64,000 bases of DNA from Caulobacter sp. BP25 (GTDB taxonomy: Bacteria; Pseudomonadota; Alphaproteobacteria; Caulobacterales; Caulobacteraceae). The notes under the pieces were generated by a model, which saw only the letters and a list, made by a program, of their open reading frames with translations, did no database searches and was not told where the DNA came from. Position numbers and translations under genes: made by a program. The stretch's first letter is position 1. Every line of letters begins with the position of its first letter. Below, piece after piece: positions 8,820-17,272 of the stretch. The stretch is taken from the NCBI RefSeq assembly GCF_002737755.1, contig NZ_PEGH01000013.1:85714-149713 (forward strand). The letters are read 5' to 3'.

Positions 8820-9317
8820 TCAGGGATTAGGATTGTCGGGCTTGTTCTGGATCGCTCGCAAGGCCGCCGCGTTCGGCGGCATGACCCGCTGGCGTGGAAT
8901 CTGCTTGGCGATCTCCACCGAAGCCACCTTCCCCTTGCCGAACAGCGTGGCGCATTGGCTCAGGACAAAGGCTTGAAGCCGAGGACCATCGACCTCCTGC
9001 CAGGTGTCGGGACGGACGAAGGGCGTGCGATAGGCCGCGCGCATGATCGCGTCCCGTAACACCGGTTCCTGAACCTTGAAGCTCTCGACCTCGGCGCCGG
9101 AGGTTAGCCTGAGCGTCAGAGCCACAAAGACGTAGTTCACGATCCGCCCATTGACGACGATCGGGATCGTCATCGAGCCCAGCTTGTAGGTCGGATCGAG
9201 CGCCTGAGCCTCGCCGTCCTTCTTCTTTTCCGAGCTGGCGAGGGCTGGGCCAGCCGCGAAAGCGCCCGAAACAAGTCCCAGGACGAGGCGGCGGGAATAG
9301 ATGCGGCGGAGGCTCAT
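8820..9317 (-). CDS. Exported protein of unknown function (weak FliL-like character)
   Basis: This 165-residue protein starts with MSLRRIYSRRLVLGLVSGAF, a signal peptide with an RR pair, cleaved near ALAS. The mature part has a beta-rich segment (MTIPIVVNGRIVNYVFVALT) and a helix with VQEPVLRDAIMRAAYRTPF, reminiscent of FliL-type periplasmic domains, but there is no membrane anchor other than the signal. I do not assign a function. The ATG at 9317 was chosen over one 84 bases upstream because the signal peptide begins there. The 258 bases between it and hppA hold no gene that I can see. Confidence 0.7.
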   Translation of the reverse strand: MSLRRIYSRRLVLGLVSGAFAAGPALASSEKKKDGEAQALDPTYKLGSMTIPIVVNGRIVNYVFVALTLRLTSGAEVESFKVQEPVLRDAIMRAAYRTPFVRPDTWQEVDGPRLQAFVLSQCATLFGKGKVASVEIAKQIPRQRVMPPNAAALRAIQNKPDNPNP

Positions 9318-9356
9318 GAGCCCAACCTTAGCAAGCGGGGCTTGATATTCCCCTAC

Positions 9357-9471
9357 TAGGGCCTTGCGCGTCAAAACGGAATCGTTTTGACGCGATAACA
9401 AGGCTCTAAATCAAACACTTAGAGCGTGACTCGTGCCGAAATCGGCTCCCACTTTCGGCGTGACGCTCTAG
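9357..9471. repeat. Composite palindromic intergenic element (REP-like)
   Basis: Three hairpins stand side by side in the gap between two leftward genes. The first is a perfect 12-bp stem CGCGTCAAAACG / CGTTTTGACGCG around GAAT (9367-9394), nested inside an imperfect AGGGCCTTG / CAAGGCTCT pair. The second is CTCTAA / TTAGAG (about 9404-9424). The third pairs AGAGCGT with ACGCTCT and, inside it, GCCGAAA with TTTCGGC (9421-9471). The layout resembles dispersed palindromic repeats of alphaproteobacterial genomes, but copy number cannot be judged from one window. Confidence 0.7.
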
Positions 9472-10499
9472 CCGTGCAGCCAGCCCAGGCGCGAGGGGGT
9501 CACATCGCGCCCCTTGTAGTAGGCCGACACGCCCTCGCCTTCGACGAACTCGCCGATCTCGCTGACCTTGACGCCCGCCGCCGCCGCCGCGATGCGGAAG
9601 TTCCAGGCCTCGTTGGGATCGACAGCGCAGACGATCTCGTAGTCGTCGCCGCCGGAAGCGAGCGAGATACGTCCCTCGACCTGCTCGGGCTGGAGCTCCA
9701 GCCAAGCCTGGCCGCCCGGCGAGAGCGGTAGACGTTCCAGATCGACCCGGACGCGGCACCCGCTGGCCTTGGCGATATGGCTACTGTCGGCCAGCAAGCC
9801 GTCGGAGACGTCAGCGGCGGCCTTGGCGTGCTGACGCATGGACTCGCGAAGGCCGATGCGCGGCTCGGGCTGGCGATAGCGGCGAAGCAAACCGCCGTCG
9901 GGATCGGCGACCTCGCCCCATTGGGCCAGCAGGCCCAGCCAGCCGTCACCGATCGTACCGGACACCATGAGCTTGTCGCCCGGCTTGGCGCCCCGGCGCA
10001 GGATCGCCTCGCCTTCCGGAACCCAACCCAGCAGGGTCGCCGACAGCACCAACGGGCCGGAGGTGGTCACCGTGTCGCCGCCCAGCAGCGAAATGTCGAA
10101 GAGCGCGCCGTCTTCTGCCAGACCGCGCGCGAAGGTCTCGCGCGAGGTGACGTCCGAGCCCGAAGGCCAGCCGACGGACAGGAAATAGCCGTAGGGCTCG
10201 GCGCCCTTGGCCGCGAGATCGGAGAGATTGGTGCGCAGCAGCTTGCGCGCGACCACATCCAGCGCCTCGTCGACCAGGAAGTGCACCCCGCCGACCATGG
10301 CGTCCTTGGTGACCACCAGGTCATAGCCCGGACGCGAGGGCAGCACGGCCGCGTCGTCTAGCAGATCGAGCGCAGCCGGATCGCCCCGCGTCAGCGGACG
10401 CAGAAGCCGTTCGATATGGTCGAATTCAGTCGCGGGCGCCACCGCTGTGGATGGCGCCTCGTCTTCAGCGAACCAGTCTTCTTCGTCAGTCTCTTGCAT
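9468..10499 (-). CDS. thiL: Thiamine-monophosphate kinase
   Basis: This 343-residue enzyme phosphorylates TMP to the cofactor TPP. ThiL motifs are present in order: [49 protein letters not shown] and [16 protein letters not shown]. Residues 1-25 form an acidic extension. I chose the ATG at 10499 ([10 protein letters not shown]); it overlaps the end of nusB by 14 bases. The gene is last in the leftward ribH-nusB-thiL run, a common alphaproteobacterial arrangement. Confidence 0.95.
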   Translation of the reverse strand: MQETDEEDWFAEDEAPSTAVAPATEFDHIERLLRPLTRGDPAALDLLDDAAVLPSRPGYDLVVTKDAMVGGVHFLVDEALDVVARKLLRTNLSDLAAKGAEPYGYFLSVGWPSGSDVTSRETFARGLAEDGALFDISLLGGDTVTTSGPLVLSATLLGWVPEGEAILRRGAKPGDKLMVSGTIGDGWLGLLAQWGEVADPDGGLLRRYRQPEPRIGLRESMRQHAKAAADVSDGLLADSSHIAKASGCRVRVDLERLPLSPGGQAWLELQPEQVEGRISLASGGDDYEIVCAVDPNEAWNFRIAAAAAGVKVSEIGEFVEGEGVSAYYKGRDVTPSRLGWLHG

Positions 10500-10935
10500 C
10501 ACGGGCGATCGCGTCGAGGGCGCCATTGATGAAGCCTGACTCGGGACCCTCAAAAAAGGATTTCGCTATCTCGACATACTCATTGATGACGACTTCGGTC
10601 GGAACATCCGGCCGATACATCAATTCGTAGGCGCCTGCCCGCAAAACAGCGCGCGCGGTTGCGTCCAATCTTTCGAGGCGCCAACCCGAAGCCAGACGCT
10701 TGACGATCCCCTGGTCCACCTTGGCCTGATGGGCCACGACCCCTTTAGCCAGCTCGGCAAAGAAGGTTTCATCGGCCGCCGCCAGACGCTCGCCCTCGAC
10801 GTCCCGGTCGAAGCGATGCTCCGAAAACTCGCGGATGACGGAGTCGACGCCGGCACCTGAAACTTCCATCTGGTACAGCGCCTGGATGGCCGCTAGGCGA
10901 GCGACCGAGCGCGGTTGGGTGCGGGGTGCGCTCAT
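10486..10935 (-). CDS. nusB: Transcription antitermination factor NusB
   Basis: This 149-residue all-helical RNA-binding protein takes part, with NusE, in rRNA antitermination and ribosome biogenesis. Recognisable stretches are [18 protein letters not shown] near the N-terminus and the C-terminal [20 protein letters not shown] and [11 protein letters not shown]. The ATG at 10935 forms an ATGA overlap with the ribH stop; a longer frame is open upstream but would run inside ribH. Confidence 0.95.
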   Translation of the reverse strand: MSAPRTQPRSVARLAAIQALYQMEVSGAGVDSVIREFSEHRFDRDVEGERLAAADETFFAELAKGVVAHQAKVDQGIVKRLASGWRLERLDATARAVLRAGAYELMYRPDVPTEVVINEYVEIAKSFFEGPESGFINGALDAIARDARD

Positions 10936-11396
10936 CTGCCGCGCCCCAGAAGCTGACGTTTCAGCGCGATCGTCTCCAGGCAAGCCTTGGCGGCCGCGCC
11001 GCCGCGATCGCCTTCGCTGACCTTGGCGCGGGCCCAGGCCTGCTGCTCGTCATCGACGGCCAGCACACCAAAGCCGATCGGCAGACGCCGGCCGATGCCC
11101 AGGTCCTGCAGCCCGCGAGCGGTTTCGTTCGACACGAGCTCGAAATGGTAGGTCTCGCCGCGGATCACGCAGCCCAAGGCGACATAGCCGTCGTAGCGCA
11201 CGCCCACGGGGCCTTGGCCGGCGTCGTCCGCCAAGGCGATCGCCGTTGGGATCTGGAGCGCGCTGGAAACCGTGATCACATCGTATTCCGCGCCATAGGC
11301 CTCGATAGCCTGGGCGGCCCCGCGCAGCAGCTCGTCGGAGACGCCCGAATGGCTTCGGCCCTCCACGATCAACAGGCGGATGTTGTCTTCAACCAT
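10932..11396 (-). CDS. ribH: 6,7-dimethyl-8-ribityllumazine synthase
   Basis: This 154-residue enzyme makes the lumazine precursor of riboflavin. The family signature is clear: [18 protein letters not shown] at the N-terminus, [12 protein letters not shown] in the middle, then [20 protein letters not shown] with the catalytic histidine region. It starts the leftward ribH-nusB-thiL cluster; the other riboflavin genes are not in the window. Confidence 0.95.
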   Translation of the reverse strand: MVEDNIRLLIVEGRSHSGVSDELLRGAAQAIEAYGAEYDVITVSSALQIPTAIALADDAGQGPVGVRYDGYVALGCVIRGETYHFELVSNETARGLQDLGIGRRLPIGFGVLAVDDEQQAWARAKVSEGDRGGAAAKACLETIALKRQLLGRGR

Positions 11397-11457
11397 CTAG
11401 CTCGACTCTCCACGGCCGCGTCGCGCGCGACCAGAAACACACATTAGGCTTAACGGA

Positions 11458-11931
11458 CTATAGCTCTTCCTCGACACTGTCGCTCAGTCCCTCTTCGGTG
11501 AGGAACTTGGCGAAGTCGCCGGTTTCCTTGAAATCGCGATAAACCGAGGCGTAGCGGACATAGGCCACGTCATCGAGGGATTTCAACGCCTTCATGACCA
11601 TTTCGCCGACCGTCGACGACGGCAGCTCGGTCTCGCCCATGCTTTCCAGCTGGCGGACGATGCCGTTGATCATCCGCTCTACCCGTTCCGGATCGACGGG
11701 GCGCTTCTGCATCGCCAACGTGATCGAACGCACCAGCTTGTCGCGGTCGAACGGCGAACGCCGGCCCGAACGCTTGTGGATGATCAGCTCGCGCAGCTGG
11801 ACGCGTTCGAAGGTCGTGAAGCGGCCGCCGCACTCGGGGCACATCCGGCGACGGCGGATGGCCGCGCCGTCTTCCGACGGGCGGCTATCCTTGACCTGGC
11901 TTTCGGCGTGGCCGCAGAAGGGACAGCGCAT
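11458..11931 (-). CDS. nrdR: Transcriptional repressor NrdR
   Basis: This 157-residue repressor of ribonucleotide reductase genes has an N-terminal zinc ribbon with CPFCGH and CPECGG and a downstream ATP-cone domain ([21 protein letters not shown] to about residue 130). The C-terminus is an acidic tail. The gene lies between glyA and ribH, the usual alphaproteobacterial position. No NrdR box was looked for beyond its own upstream region. Confidence 0.96.
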   Translation of the reverse strand: MRCPFCGHAESQVKDSRPSEDGAAIRRRRMCPECGGRFTTFERVQLRELIIHKRSGRRSPFDRDKLVRSITLAMQKRPVDPERVERMINGIVRQLESMGETELPSSTVGEMVMKALKSLDDVAYVRYASVYRDFKETGDFAKFLTEEGLSDSVEEEL

Positions 11932-12017
11932 GATATGGCCCCTCCCGCGGCGCCGCGAACGCGTAGGCGAAAGTGTTGGCGGTTTCGCCGCCTAACGCGT
12001 TCGAAAACTAACAAACC

Positions 12018-12043
12018 AGCCCCTCTTGTACACAAGAGAGGCT
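12018..12043 (-). terminator. Possible weak terminator after glyA
   Basis: Imperfect arms AGCCCCTCTTGT and ACAAGAGAGGCT face each other just downstream of glyA. On the - strand the tract GGTTTGTTAGTTTTC follows, so T residues are present but not contiguous. Confidence 0.5.
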
Positions 12044-12052
12044 GAGGCGCCA

Positions 12053-13342
12053 TTAGTTGTAGATCGGGAACCGGCCCGTCAAGGCCAGCACTTCCTCGCG
12101 GACCTTGGCTTCGACTGCGGCGTTGCCGTCGGGACCGTTGGCGGCCAGACCGTTGACCACTTCGCCGATCAGCTCGCCGACGCGGGTAAACTCGGCTTCC
12201 TTGAAGCCGCGCGTCGTGCCGGCCGGCGTGCCCAGGCGGATGCCCGAGGTGACCGTGAACGGCGCGGTGTCGAACGGCACGCCGTTCTTGTTGCAGGTGA
12301 TGTGGGCGCGCTCAAGGCTGTGCTCGGCGTCGCGGCCCGTCACGCCCTTGGGACGCAGGTCGACCAGCATCAGGTGGCTGTCGGTGCCGCCCGAGACGAT
12401 GTTCACGCCCGACTTCAGCAGGGCCTCGGACAGCGCGCGCGCATTGGCGATGACCTGGTGGGCGTAGGCCTTGAACGACGGCTGCAGCGCCTCGCCGAAG
12501 GCGACGGCCTTGGCGGCGATGACATGCTCCAGCGGGCCGCCTTGCAGGCCGGGGAAGACCGCCGAATTGACCTTCTTGATGATGGCCTCATCGTTGGTCA
12601 GCACCATGCCGCCGCGCGGACCGCGCAGGGTCTTGTGGGTCGTCGTCGTGACGATGTGGGCGTGCGGGATCGGGTTCGGATAGGCGCCGCCGGCGATCAG
12701 GCCGGCGTAGTGGGCCATGTCGACCATCAGATAAGCGCCAATCGAGTCGGCGATCTGGCGGAACCGGGCGAAGTCGATCTCGCGGCTGTAGGCGCTGCCG
12801 CCGGCGATGATCAGCTTGGGCTTCTCGCGCTGAGCGATCTCGGCCACGCTGTCATAGTCGATCAGGTTGTCCTGCTGGCGCACGCTGTAGGAGACCGGCT
12901 TGAACCACTTGCCCGACTGGTTGGCGGGCGAGCCGTGGGTCAGGTGACCGCCGGCGGCCAAGTCCATGCCCAGGAAGGTGTCGCCCGGCTGAAGCAGGGC
13001 CATGAACACCGCCTGATTGGCCTGCGAGCCCGAGTGCGGCTGAACGTTGGCGAAACCCGCGCCGAACAGCGCCTTGGCGCGTTCAATGGCGATGGTCTCG
13101 ATCTCGTCGACATACTCGCAGCCACCGTAGTAGCGCTTGCCGGGATAGCCCTCGGCGTACTTGTTGGTCAGAATCGAGCCCTGGGCTTCGAGCACCGCCT
13201 TGGAGACGATGTTCTCCGAGGCGATCAGTTCGATCTGGTTCTGCTGCCGATCCAGTTCGCGACCGATGCGATCGAAGATGTCCCGATCGGCGGTGGCGAG
13301 GTCGGCCCCGAAAAAGGCGTTGAGGTTGGCTTCAGTCATCAC
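12053..13342 (-). CDS. glyA: Serine hydroxymethyltransferase
   Basis: This 429-residue PLP enzyme interconverts serine and glycine with tetrahydrofolate. The PLP lysine motif [15 protein letters not shown] is present, as are the N-terminal [11 protein letters not shown] and the substrate loop [18 protein letters not shown]. It supplies one-carbon units and is transcribed leftward with nrdR following after 121 bases. It is divergent from the mucR gene. Confidence 0.98.
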   Translation of the reverse strand: MMTEANLNAFFGADLATADRDIFDRIGRELDRQQNQIELIASENIVSKAVLEAQGSILTNKYAEGYPGKRYYGGCEYVDEIETIAIERAKALFGAGFANVQPHSGSQANQAVFMALLQPGDTFLGMDLAAGGHLTHGSPANQSGKWFKPVSYSVRQQDNLIDYDSVAEIAQREKPKLIIAGGSAYSREIDFARFRQIADSIGAYLMVDMAHYAGLIAGGAYPNPIPHAHIVTTTTHKTLRGPRGGMVLTNDEAIIKKVNSAVFPGLQGGPLEHVIAAKAVAFGEALQPSFKAYAHQVIANARALSEALLKSGVNIVSGGTDSHLMLVDLRPKGVTGRDAEHSLERAHITCNKNGVPFDTAPFTVTSGIRLGTPAGTTRGFKEAEFTRVGELIGEVVNGLAANGPDGNAAVEAKVREEVLALTGRFPIYN

Positions 13343-13503
13343 GCTCTCCTGGCGCTGCGGGGAGTCGGCAGAGGCGCCCTCTTTAACGAGATAGGCGCGG
13401 CAATCAATCTTGGAACCACATGTGAAGCTGTGCGTTGCAGTCGCTCAGGGCGGCGTCGTCCCCCTGCGACATGACAATGGCAACAACGAGAGTGGGATAT
13501 CTC

Positions 13504-13950
13504 ATGGCGTCTCAGGGCGGCGGCAATCCGGACACGAGAGGCGCGAACAGCCTCGATATCCTGGGGCTCAGCGCGGACATCGTGGCGGCCTATGTGGCCC
13601 AGAACACCGTGTCGCAGGCGGCCATTCCCGAGCTGATCCGGACGGTTCACGGCGCCCTGACGTCGCTTAGCAATGGCGGCGAGCCACCTCCTCCTCCGGA
13701 GAAGGTCAAGCCGGCCGTCCCGATCGGCCGCTCGGTGCAGCACGACTATATCGTCTGCCTGGAAGACGGGAAGCAGTTGAAGATGCTCAAGCGCTATCTT
13801 CGCTCGCACTACGACATGAGCCCGGAAGAGTATCGTCGCAAGTGGGGCCTGCCGCCTGACTATCCGATGGTGGCGCCAGCCTATGCCGCTCGGCGCTCGG
13901 ATTTCGCCAAGAAGATCGGCCTGGGGAAGGGCGTGCGCCGCGGCAGCTGA
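13504..13950 (+). CDS. mucR: MucR/Ros-family transcriptional regulator
   Basis: This 148-residue protein has the ROS_MUCR domain at residues 70-125 (DYIVCLEDGKQLKMLKRYL, then SHYDMSPEEYRRKWGLPPDY and PMVAPAYAARRSD). Ros-type zinc fingers use C-x2-C and H-x9-H; here the second Cys is Asp (CLED) and the first His position is Tyr (KRYL), so classical zinc binding is not complete. In Caulobacter MucR1/2 work with SciP in the CtrA cell-cycle network; this gene next to hemA is probably one of the two. The ATG at 13504 follows GAGAGTGGGA; an in-frame ATG 69 bases upstream is the alternative. Confidence 0.9.
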   Translation: MASQGGGNPDTRGANSLDILGLSADIVAAYVAQNTVSQAAIPELIRTVHGALTSLSNGGEPPPPPEKVKPAVPIGRSVQHDYIVCLEDGKQLKMLKRYLRSHYDMSPEEYRRKWGLPPDYPMVAPAYAARRSDFAKKIGLGKGVRRGS

Positions 13951-13976
13951 CGGCGCTCCGACCAGCAGGCATGCGA

Positions 13977-14002
13977 ACGCCGCCGGGCTCCGGCGGCGTT
14001 TC
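13977..14002 (+). terminator. Intrinsic terminator after mucR
   Basis: Arms ACGCCGCCGG and CCGGCGGCGT enclose a short loop and are followed by TTCTCGGTTC on the + strand. Confidence 0.75.
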
Positions 14003-14050
14003 TCGGTTCTACGATGACGACTTTGGTCGAAGCTGAAGTGTGCTCTGTCC

Positions 14051-15277
14051 TTAAGCCGCGTAGCCGCCCATGCGGGCTACGTTGCAGTGGGCCCACAGCT
14101 TTTCCATCGCCGAGACCAGCTTGCGCATCATCTCGTCGCTGTGGAACGGCGTGGGGGTGAAGCGCAGGCGTTCGGTGCCGCGCGGAACGGTCGGATAGTT
14201 GATCGGCTGCACATAGACGCCGTGATCGGCCAGCAGCATGTCGCTGATCATCTTGCAGTGGACGGGGTCGCCGACCAGCACCGGCACGATGTGGCTGTCG
14301 TTCTCCATCACCGGCAGGCCGGCGGCCTTGAACATGGCCTTTAGAGTCGCGGCGCGCTCCTGGTGGATTTCGCGCACTTCCGGATGGGCCTTTAGCCACC
14401 GCACACTGGCCAGCGAGCCGGCCACCAGGGCCGGAGGCAGCGAGGTCGTGAAGATGAAGCCAGCGGCCATCAGGCGGATGGCGTCAATCACCTCGGCGTC
14501 GCCGGTGATATAGCCGCCCATGACGCCGAACGCCTTGCCCAACGTGCCTTCGATGATGTCGATGTCGCCCATCAGGCCTTCGCGCTCGGCGACGCCGCCG
14601 CCGCGCGGGCCGTACATGCCGACCGCGTGGACTTCGTCCAGGTAGGTCATGGCGCCGTACTTCTTAGCCAGGGCGATCGTGCCGGCGATGTCGGCGATAT
14701 CGCCGTCCATCGAGTAGACGCTTTCGAAAGCGATCAGCTTGGGCGCGTCGGTCGGCGCTGCGGCCAGCAACTGTTCCAGATGCGCCAGATCGTTATGCTT
14801 GAAGATCTTGCGCGGGCCGCCGCCGTTGCGGATGCCGGCGATCATCGAGGCGTGGTTCAGCTCGTCTGAAAAGACGATCAGGCCCGGCAGGATCTTCTGG
14901 ACGACCGACAGCGTCGCCTCGTTCGAGACATAGCCCGAGGTGAACAGCAGAGCGGCTTCCTTGCCATGCAGGTCAGCCAGTTCCTGCTCCAGCAGGACGT
15001 GGTCGTGATTGGTGCCCGAGATGTTGCGGGTGCCGCCCGAGCCCGAGCCATGCGCGTCCACCGCGTTCTTCATGGCTTCCAGCACGACGGGATTCTGGCC
15101 TTGGCCGAGATAGTCGTTGCTGCACCAGACAACGACCTCGCGCTCCGAGCCGTCCTGACGGGTCCAGGTCGCCCGAGGGAAAGCGCCGCGCTGGCGCTTC
15201 AGGTCGGCGAAGACGCGGTAACGGCCTTCGTCGCGGATCTGATCGACGGCGCTGCGGAACGCGGCTTTGTAGTCCAT
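14051..15277 (-). CDS. hemA: 5-aminolevulinate synthase
   Basis: This 408-residue PLP enzyme condenses glycine and succinyl-CoA, the C4 route to heme used by alphaproteobacteria. Motifs include [42 protein letters not shown] and the PLP lysine in [16 protein letters not shown]. The next pathway enzyme, hemB, is also in this window (about 7 kb away) but is not in the same operon. The region before the start contains a strong hairpin (see separate entry). Confidence 0.97.
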   Translation of the reverse strand: MDYKAAFRSAVDQIRDEGRYRVFADLKRQRGAFPRATWTRQDGSEREVVVWCSNDYLGQGQNPVVLEAMKNAVDAHGSGSGGTRNISGTNHDHVLLEQELADLHGKEAALLFTSGYVSNEATLSVVQKILPGLIVFSDELNHASMIAGIRNGGGPRKIFKHNDLAHLEQLLAAAPTDAPKLIAFESVYSMDGDIADIAGTIALAKKYGAMTYLDEVHAVGMYGPRGGGVAEREGLMGDIDIIEGTLGKAFGVMGGYITGDAEVIDAIRLMAAGFIFTTSLPPALVAGSLASVRWLKAHPEVREIHQERAATLKAMFKAAGLPVMENDSHIVPVLVGDPVHCKMISDMLLADHGVYVQPINYPTVPRGTERLRFTPTPFHSDEMMRKLVSAMEKLWAHCNVARMGGYAA

Positions 15278-15347
15278 TGCGATCTCTAAACCGGCGGCCG
15301 ATCAGGCGACGGTCCCCTTGATTACAGGCTGGGCTTTTCGCACCAAG

Positions 15348-15372
15348 CGCCCTTAGTGTCCATCTAAGGGCG
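15348..15372 (-). other. Hairpin in the mmsB-hemA intergenic region
   Basis: A perfect 9-bp stem CGCCCTTAG / CTAAGGGCG with a 7-base loop lies 71 bases before the hemA start. On the - strand no T-run follows directly, so it may be a weak terminator of the upstream dehydrogenase gene or part of the hemA leader. Confidence 0.5.
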
Positions 15373-15448
15373 TTTACCTAGCAAATAGAAATACCCAATC
15401 CGCGCCAACGATATTGTCTATGGGGGGACAACTCGTCGCGGCGCGCTG

Positions 15449-16345
15449 TCAGGCCAATTCGCTCAGCCTACCCCGCAAAAGCTGAATCACCGCCGAGAAG
15501 TCCTTGCCGCCAAAGCCGTTGGCCGCGAACAGGGCGTACAGCGCCTCGGCCTGTGCGCCCATCGGGGTCGAAGCCCCTACCTGGGCGGCCGCGCCCTGCG
15601 CCAGCTTCAGGTCCTTCAGCATCATCGCCGTAGCGAATCCCCCGTCAAAACCGCGATCGGCCGGTGTCTGAGGGCCGACGCCAGGTACGGGACAATAGGT
15701 GCTCAGCGACCAGCATTGCCCCGAGGACTTGCTGGCGATGTCGAAGAAGCTCTCTGCCGCCAGGCCCAGCTTCTCGGCCAGGGCGAAGGCTTCGCAGACG
15801 CCCAACATCGACACGCCCAGCAGCATGTTGTTGCAGATCTTGGCCGCCTGCCCCGCCCCGTGCTCTCCGGCGCGGATCGTGGCGCGGGACATGGGCTCCA
15901 ACGCGGCCTCGACCGCCGGAAAATCGCCCGCGTTGCAGCCGACCATGAAGGCCAGGGTCCCGGCCTCGGCCGCCATCACCCCGCCGGACACCGGCGCATC
16001 GGCGAAACGGAAACCCGCCTCCCCCGCTTGCCGCGCCACATCGCGAGCAGTCTCGACGTCGATCGTGGAGCAGTCGATCAACAAGGCTGATTTCGGAGCG
16101 TTCTTCAGAACATCCTCGCCATAGACCGAACGCACGTGCGGTCCGGCGGGGAGCATGGTGATCACCACCTCGGCGTCCGCAACCGCCTCGGCGACGGACG
16201 CAGCAGCCTGACACCCAGTGGACACCGCGCGCGCCATGGCGTCGGCTGAGACGTCAAAGGCCCGGACCTGATGGCCGGCGCCCGCCTGGTTGGCGGCCAT
16301 GCCGCCTCCCATGTTTCCCAGCCCGATGAACGCGACGCGGGTCAT
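15449..16345 (-). CDS. mmsB: 3-hydroxyisobutyrate dehydrogenase
   Basis: This 298-residue NAD-dependent dehydrogenase oxidises 3-hydroxyisobutyrate to methylmalonate semialdehyde in valine breakdown. It has the beta-hydroxyacid dehydrogenase signature FIGLGNMGGGMA at the N-terminus, DAPVSGGVMAAEAGTLAFM in the substrate region and the catalytic lysine in GAGQAAKICNNM. The neighbours upstream (hydrolase and acyl-CoA dehydrogenase) supply the preceding valine-pathway steps, which supports this substrate over other family members. Confidence 0.92.
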   Translation of the reverse strand: MTRVAFIGLGNMGGGMAANQAGAGHQVRAFDVSADAMARAVSTGCQAAASVAEAVADAEVVITMLPAGPHVRSVYGEDVLKNAPKSALLIDCSTIDVETARDVARQAGEAGFRFADAPVSGGVMAAEAGTLAFMVGCNAGDFPAVEAALEPMSRATIRAGEHGAGQAAKICNNMLLGVSMLGVCEAFALAEKLGLAAESFFDIASKSSGQCWSLSTYCPVPGVGPQTPADRGFDGGFATAMMLKDLKLAQGAAAQVGASTPMGAQAEALYALFAANGFGGKDFSAVIQLLRGRLSELA

Positions 16346-16366
16346 CCACTGCTCCCTGCAAAGACG

Positions 16367-16391
16367 AACCGCGCCTCATGGGCGCGGCTCT
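16367..16391 (-). terminator. Terminator after the lipoprotein methyltransferase gene
   Basis: On the - strand AGCCGCGCC and GGCGCGGTT pair around CATGA and are followed by CGTCTTTGC. The T-tract is short. Confidence 0.55.
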
Positions 16392-16410
16392 TATGACTAT
16401 GTTTGGTTCG

Positions 16411-17214
16411 TCAGCGCGCCGAAGCAGGCTTGCGGAACTTGTAGACGAACTGGTCGGTCTTGCCGCGGATCGACGGGTCGTAGACGTTGACCTTGCGAGG
16501 GTCCGACGCGGAGCGGAGCACCTTGCTCTCGCCTTCGAAGATGAAACCCGCCGCCGTGACCTCGGACTTCACCACCGCCGGGTCGATACGATGTAGATCC
16601 TCAGTGTTGCGCAGGCCCGAACCCGGCTCGGCGGCGTGGTCGATGACCAGGTAGACGCCACCCGGCTTCAAGGCCTTGAAGATCTGGCGGTTCACGACCG
16701 ACAGGTCCGCCGGACCCATGAACTTGTCGTGCATGTCGTGATAGTTCTGGGCCGTGAACACGAGGTCCAGCTTCTCCGGCGTGGCGAAGTTGGGCAGGGT
16801 GTTCAGGATCACCTTCACGTTCGAATAGGCCGGATCGCGGGCGATGGCGTTCACCGCCGGCTCGCGCTTGGCCAACTTGGTCAGCTCGTCGGGGACATAG
16901 GCGTAGACCTTGCCCTTGGGCCCGACGGCCTTCGAGAAGATCCGCGTGAAGTAACCACCGCCAGGGATCAGGTCAGCCACCTTGGCGCCCGGCTTCACAC
17001 CCGCAAAGGCCAGCACCTCGCCCGGATGGCGCGCTTCGTCGCGCACCATGTCGACGGCGGGGCGCGAGGGATCGCTCAGCGCGGCGGCGATGTTCGCCGG
17101 GATAGAGATGGAAGCCGGACCGGAAGGCGGCGGCGGCGGCGGTCCCAGCATCGGCTGTGTGGCGCAGGCGGCGAGGCCGAGCACGGCGACGAGACTGAGA
17201 AGCGGCTTACGCAT
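16411..17214 (-). CDS. Lipoprotein with a class I methyltransferase fold
   Basis: This 267-residue protein starts with a lipoprotein signal (LGLAAC, lipidated Cys17) and a proline-rich linker (residues 21-32). The rest looks like a class I SAM-dependent methyltransferase: a glycine-rich loop DLIPGGGYFTR (residues 81-91), KGKVYAYVPDEL as the second strand, LDLVFTAQNYHDMHD as motif II and LKPGGVYLVIDHAAEPGSG as motif III. Similar predicted methyltransferases with signal peptides are known in proteobacteria, but their substrate is unknown. An envelope location is puzzling because SAM is cytosolic. It sits between mmsB and the hydroxyisobutyryl-CoA hydrolase gene. Confidence 0.8.
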   Translation of the reverse strand: MRKPLLSLVAVLGLAACATQPMLGPPPPPPSGPASISIPANIAAALSDPSRPAVDMVRDEARHPGEVLAFAGVKPGAKVADLIPGGGYFTRIFSKAVGPKGKVYAYVPDELTKLAKREPAVNAIARDPAYSNVKVILNTLPNFATPEKLDLVFTAQNYHDMHDKFMGPADLSVVNRQIFKALKPGGVYLVIDHAAEPGSGLRNTEDLHRIDPAVVKSEVTAAGFIFEGESKVLRSASDPRKVNVYDPSIRGKTDQFVYKFRKPASAR

Positions 17215-17272
17215 GGCGATCCTTCCAAACCGGCACTTTATTGTTATGCAACACGTTAGCGCAGCCCGCCGC

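Noticed and set aside
10499..10560. A TPP riboswitch upstream of thiL.
   Set aside because: thiL starts inside nusB, so there is no leader, and no THI-box sequence is seen.
12026..13474. A 482-codon open frame on the + strand.
   Set aside because: Antisense of glyA, which has the PLP lysine motif.
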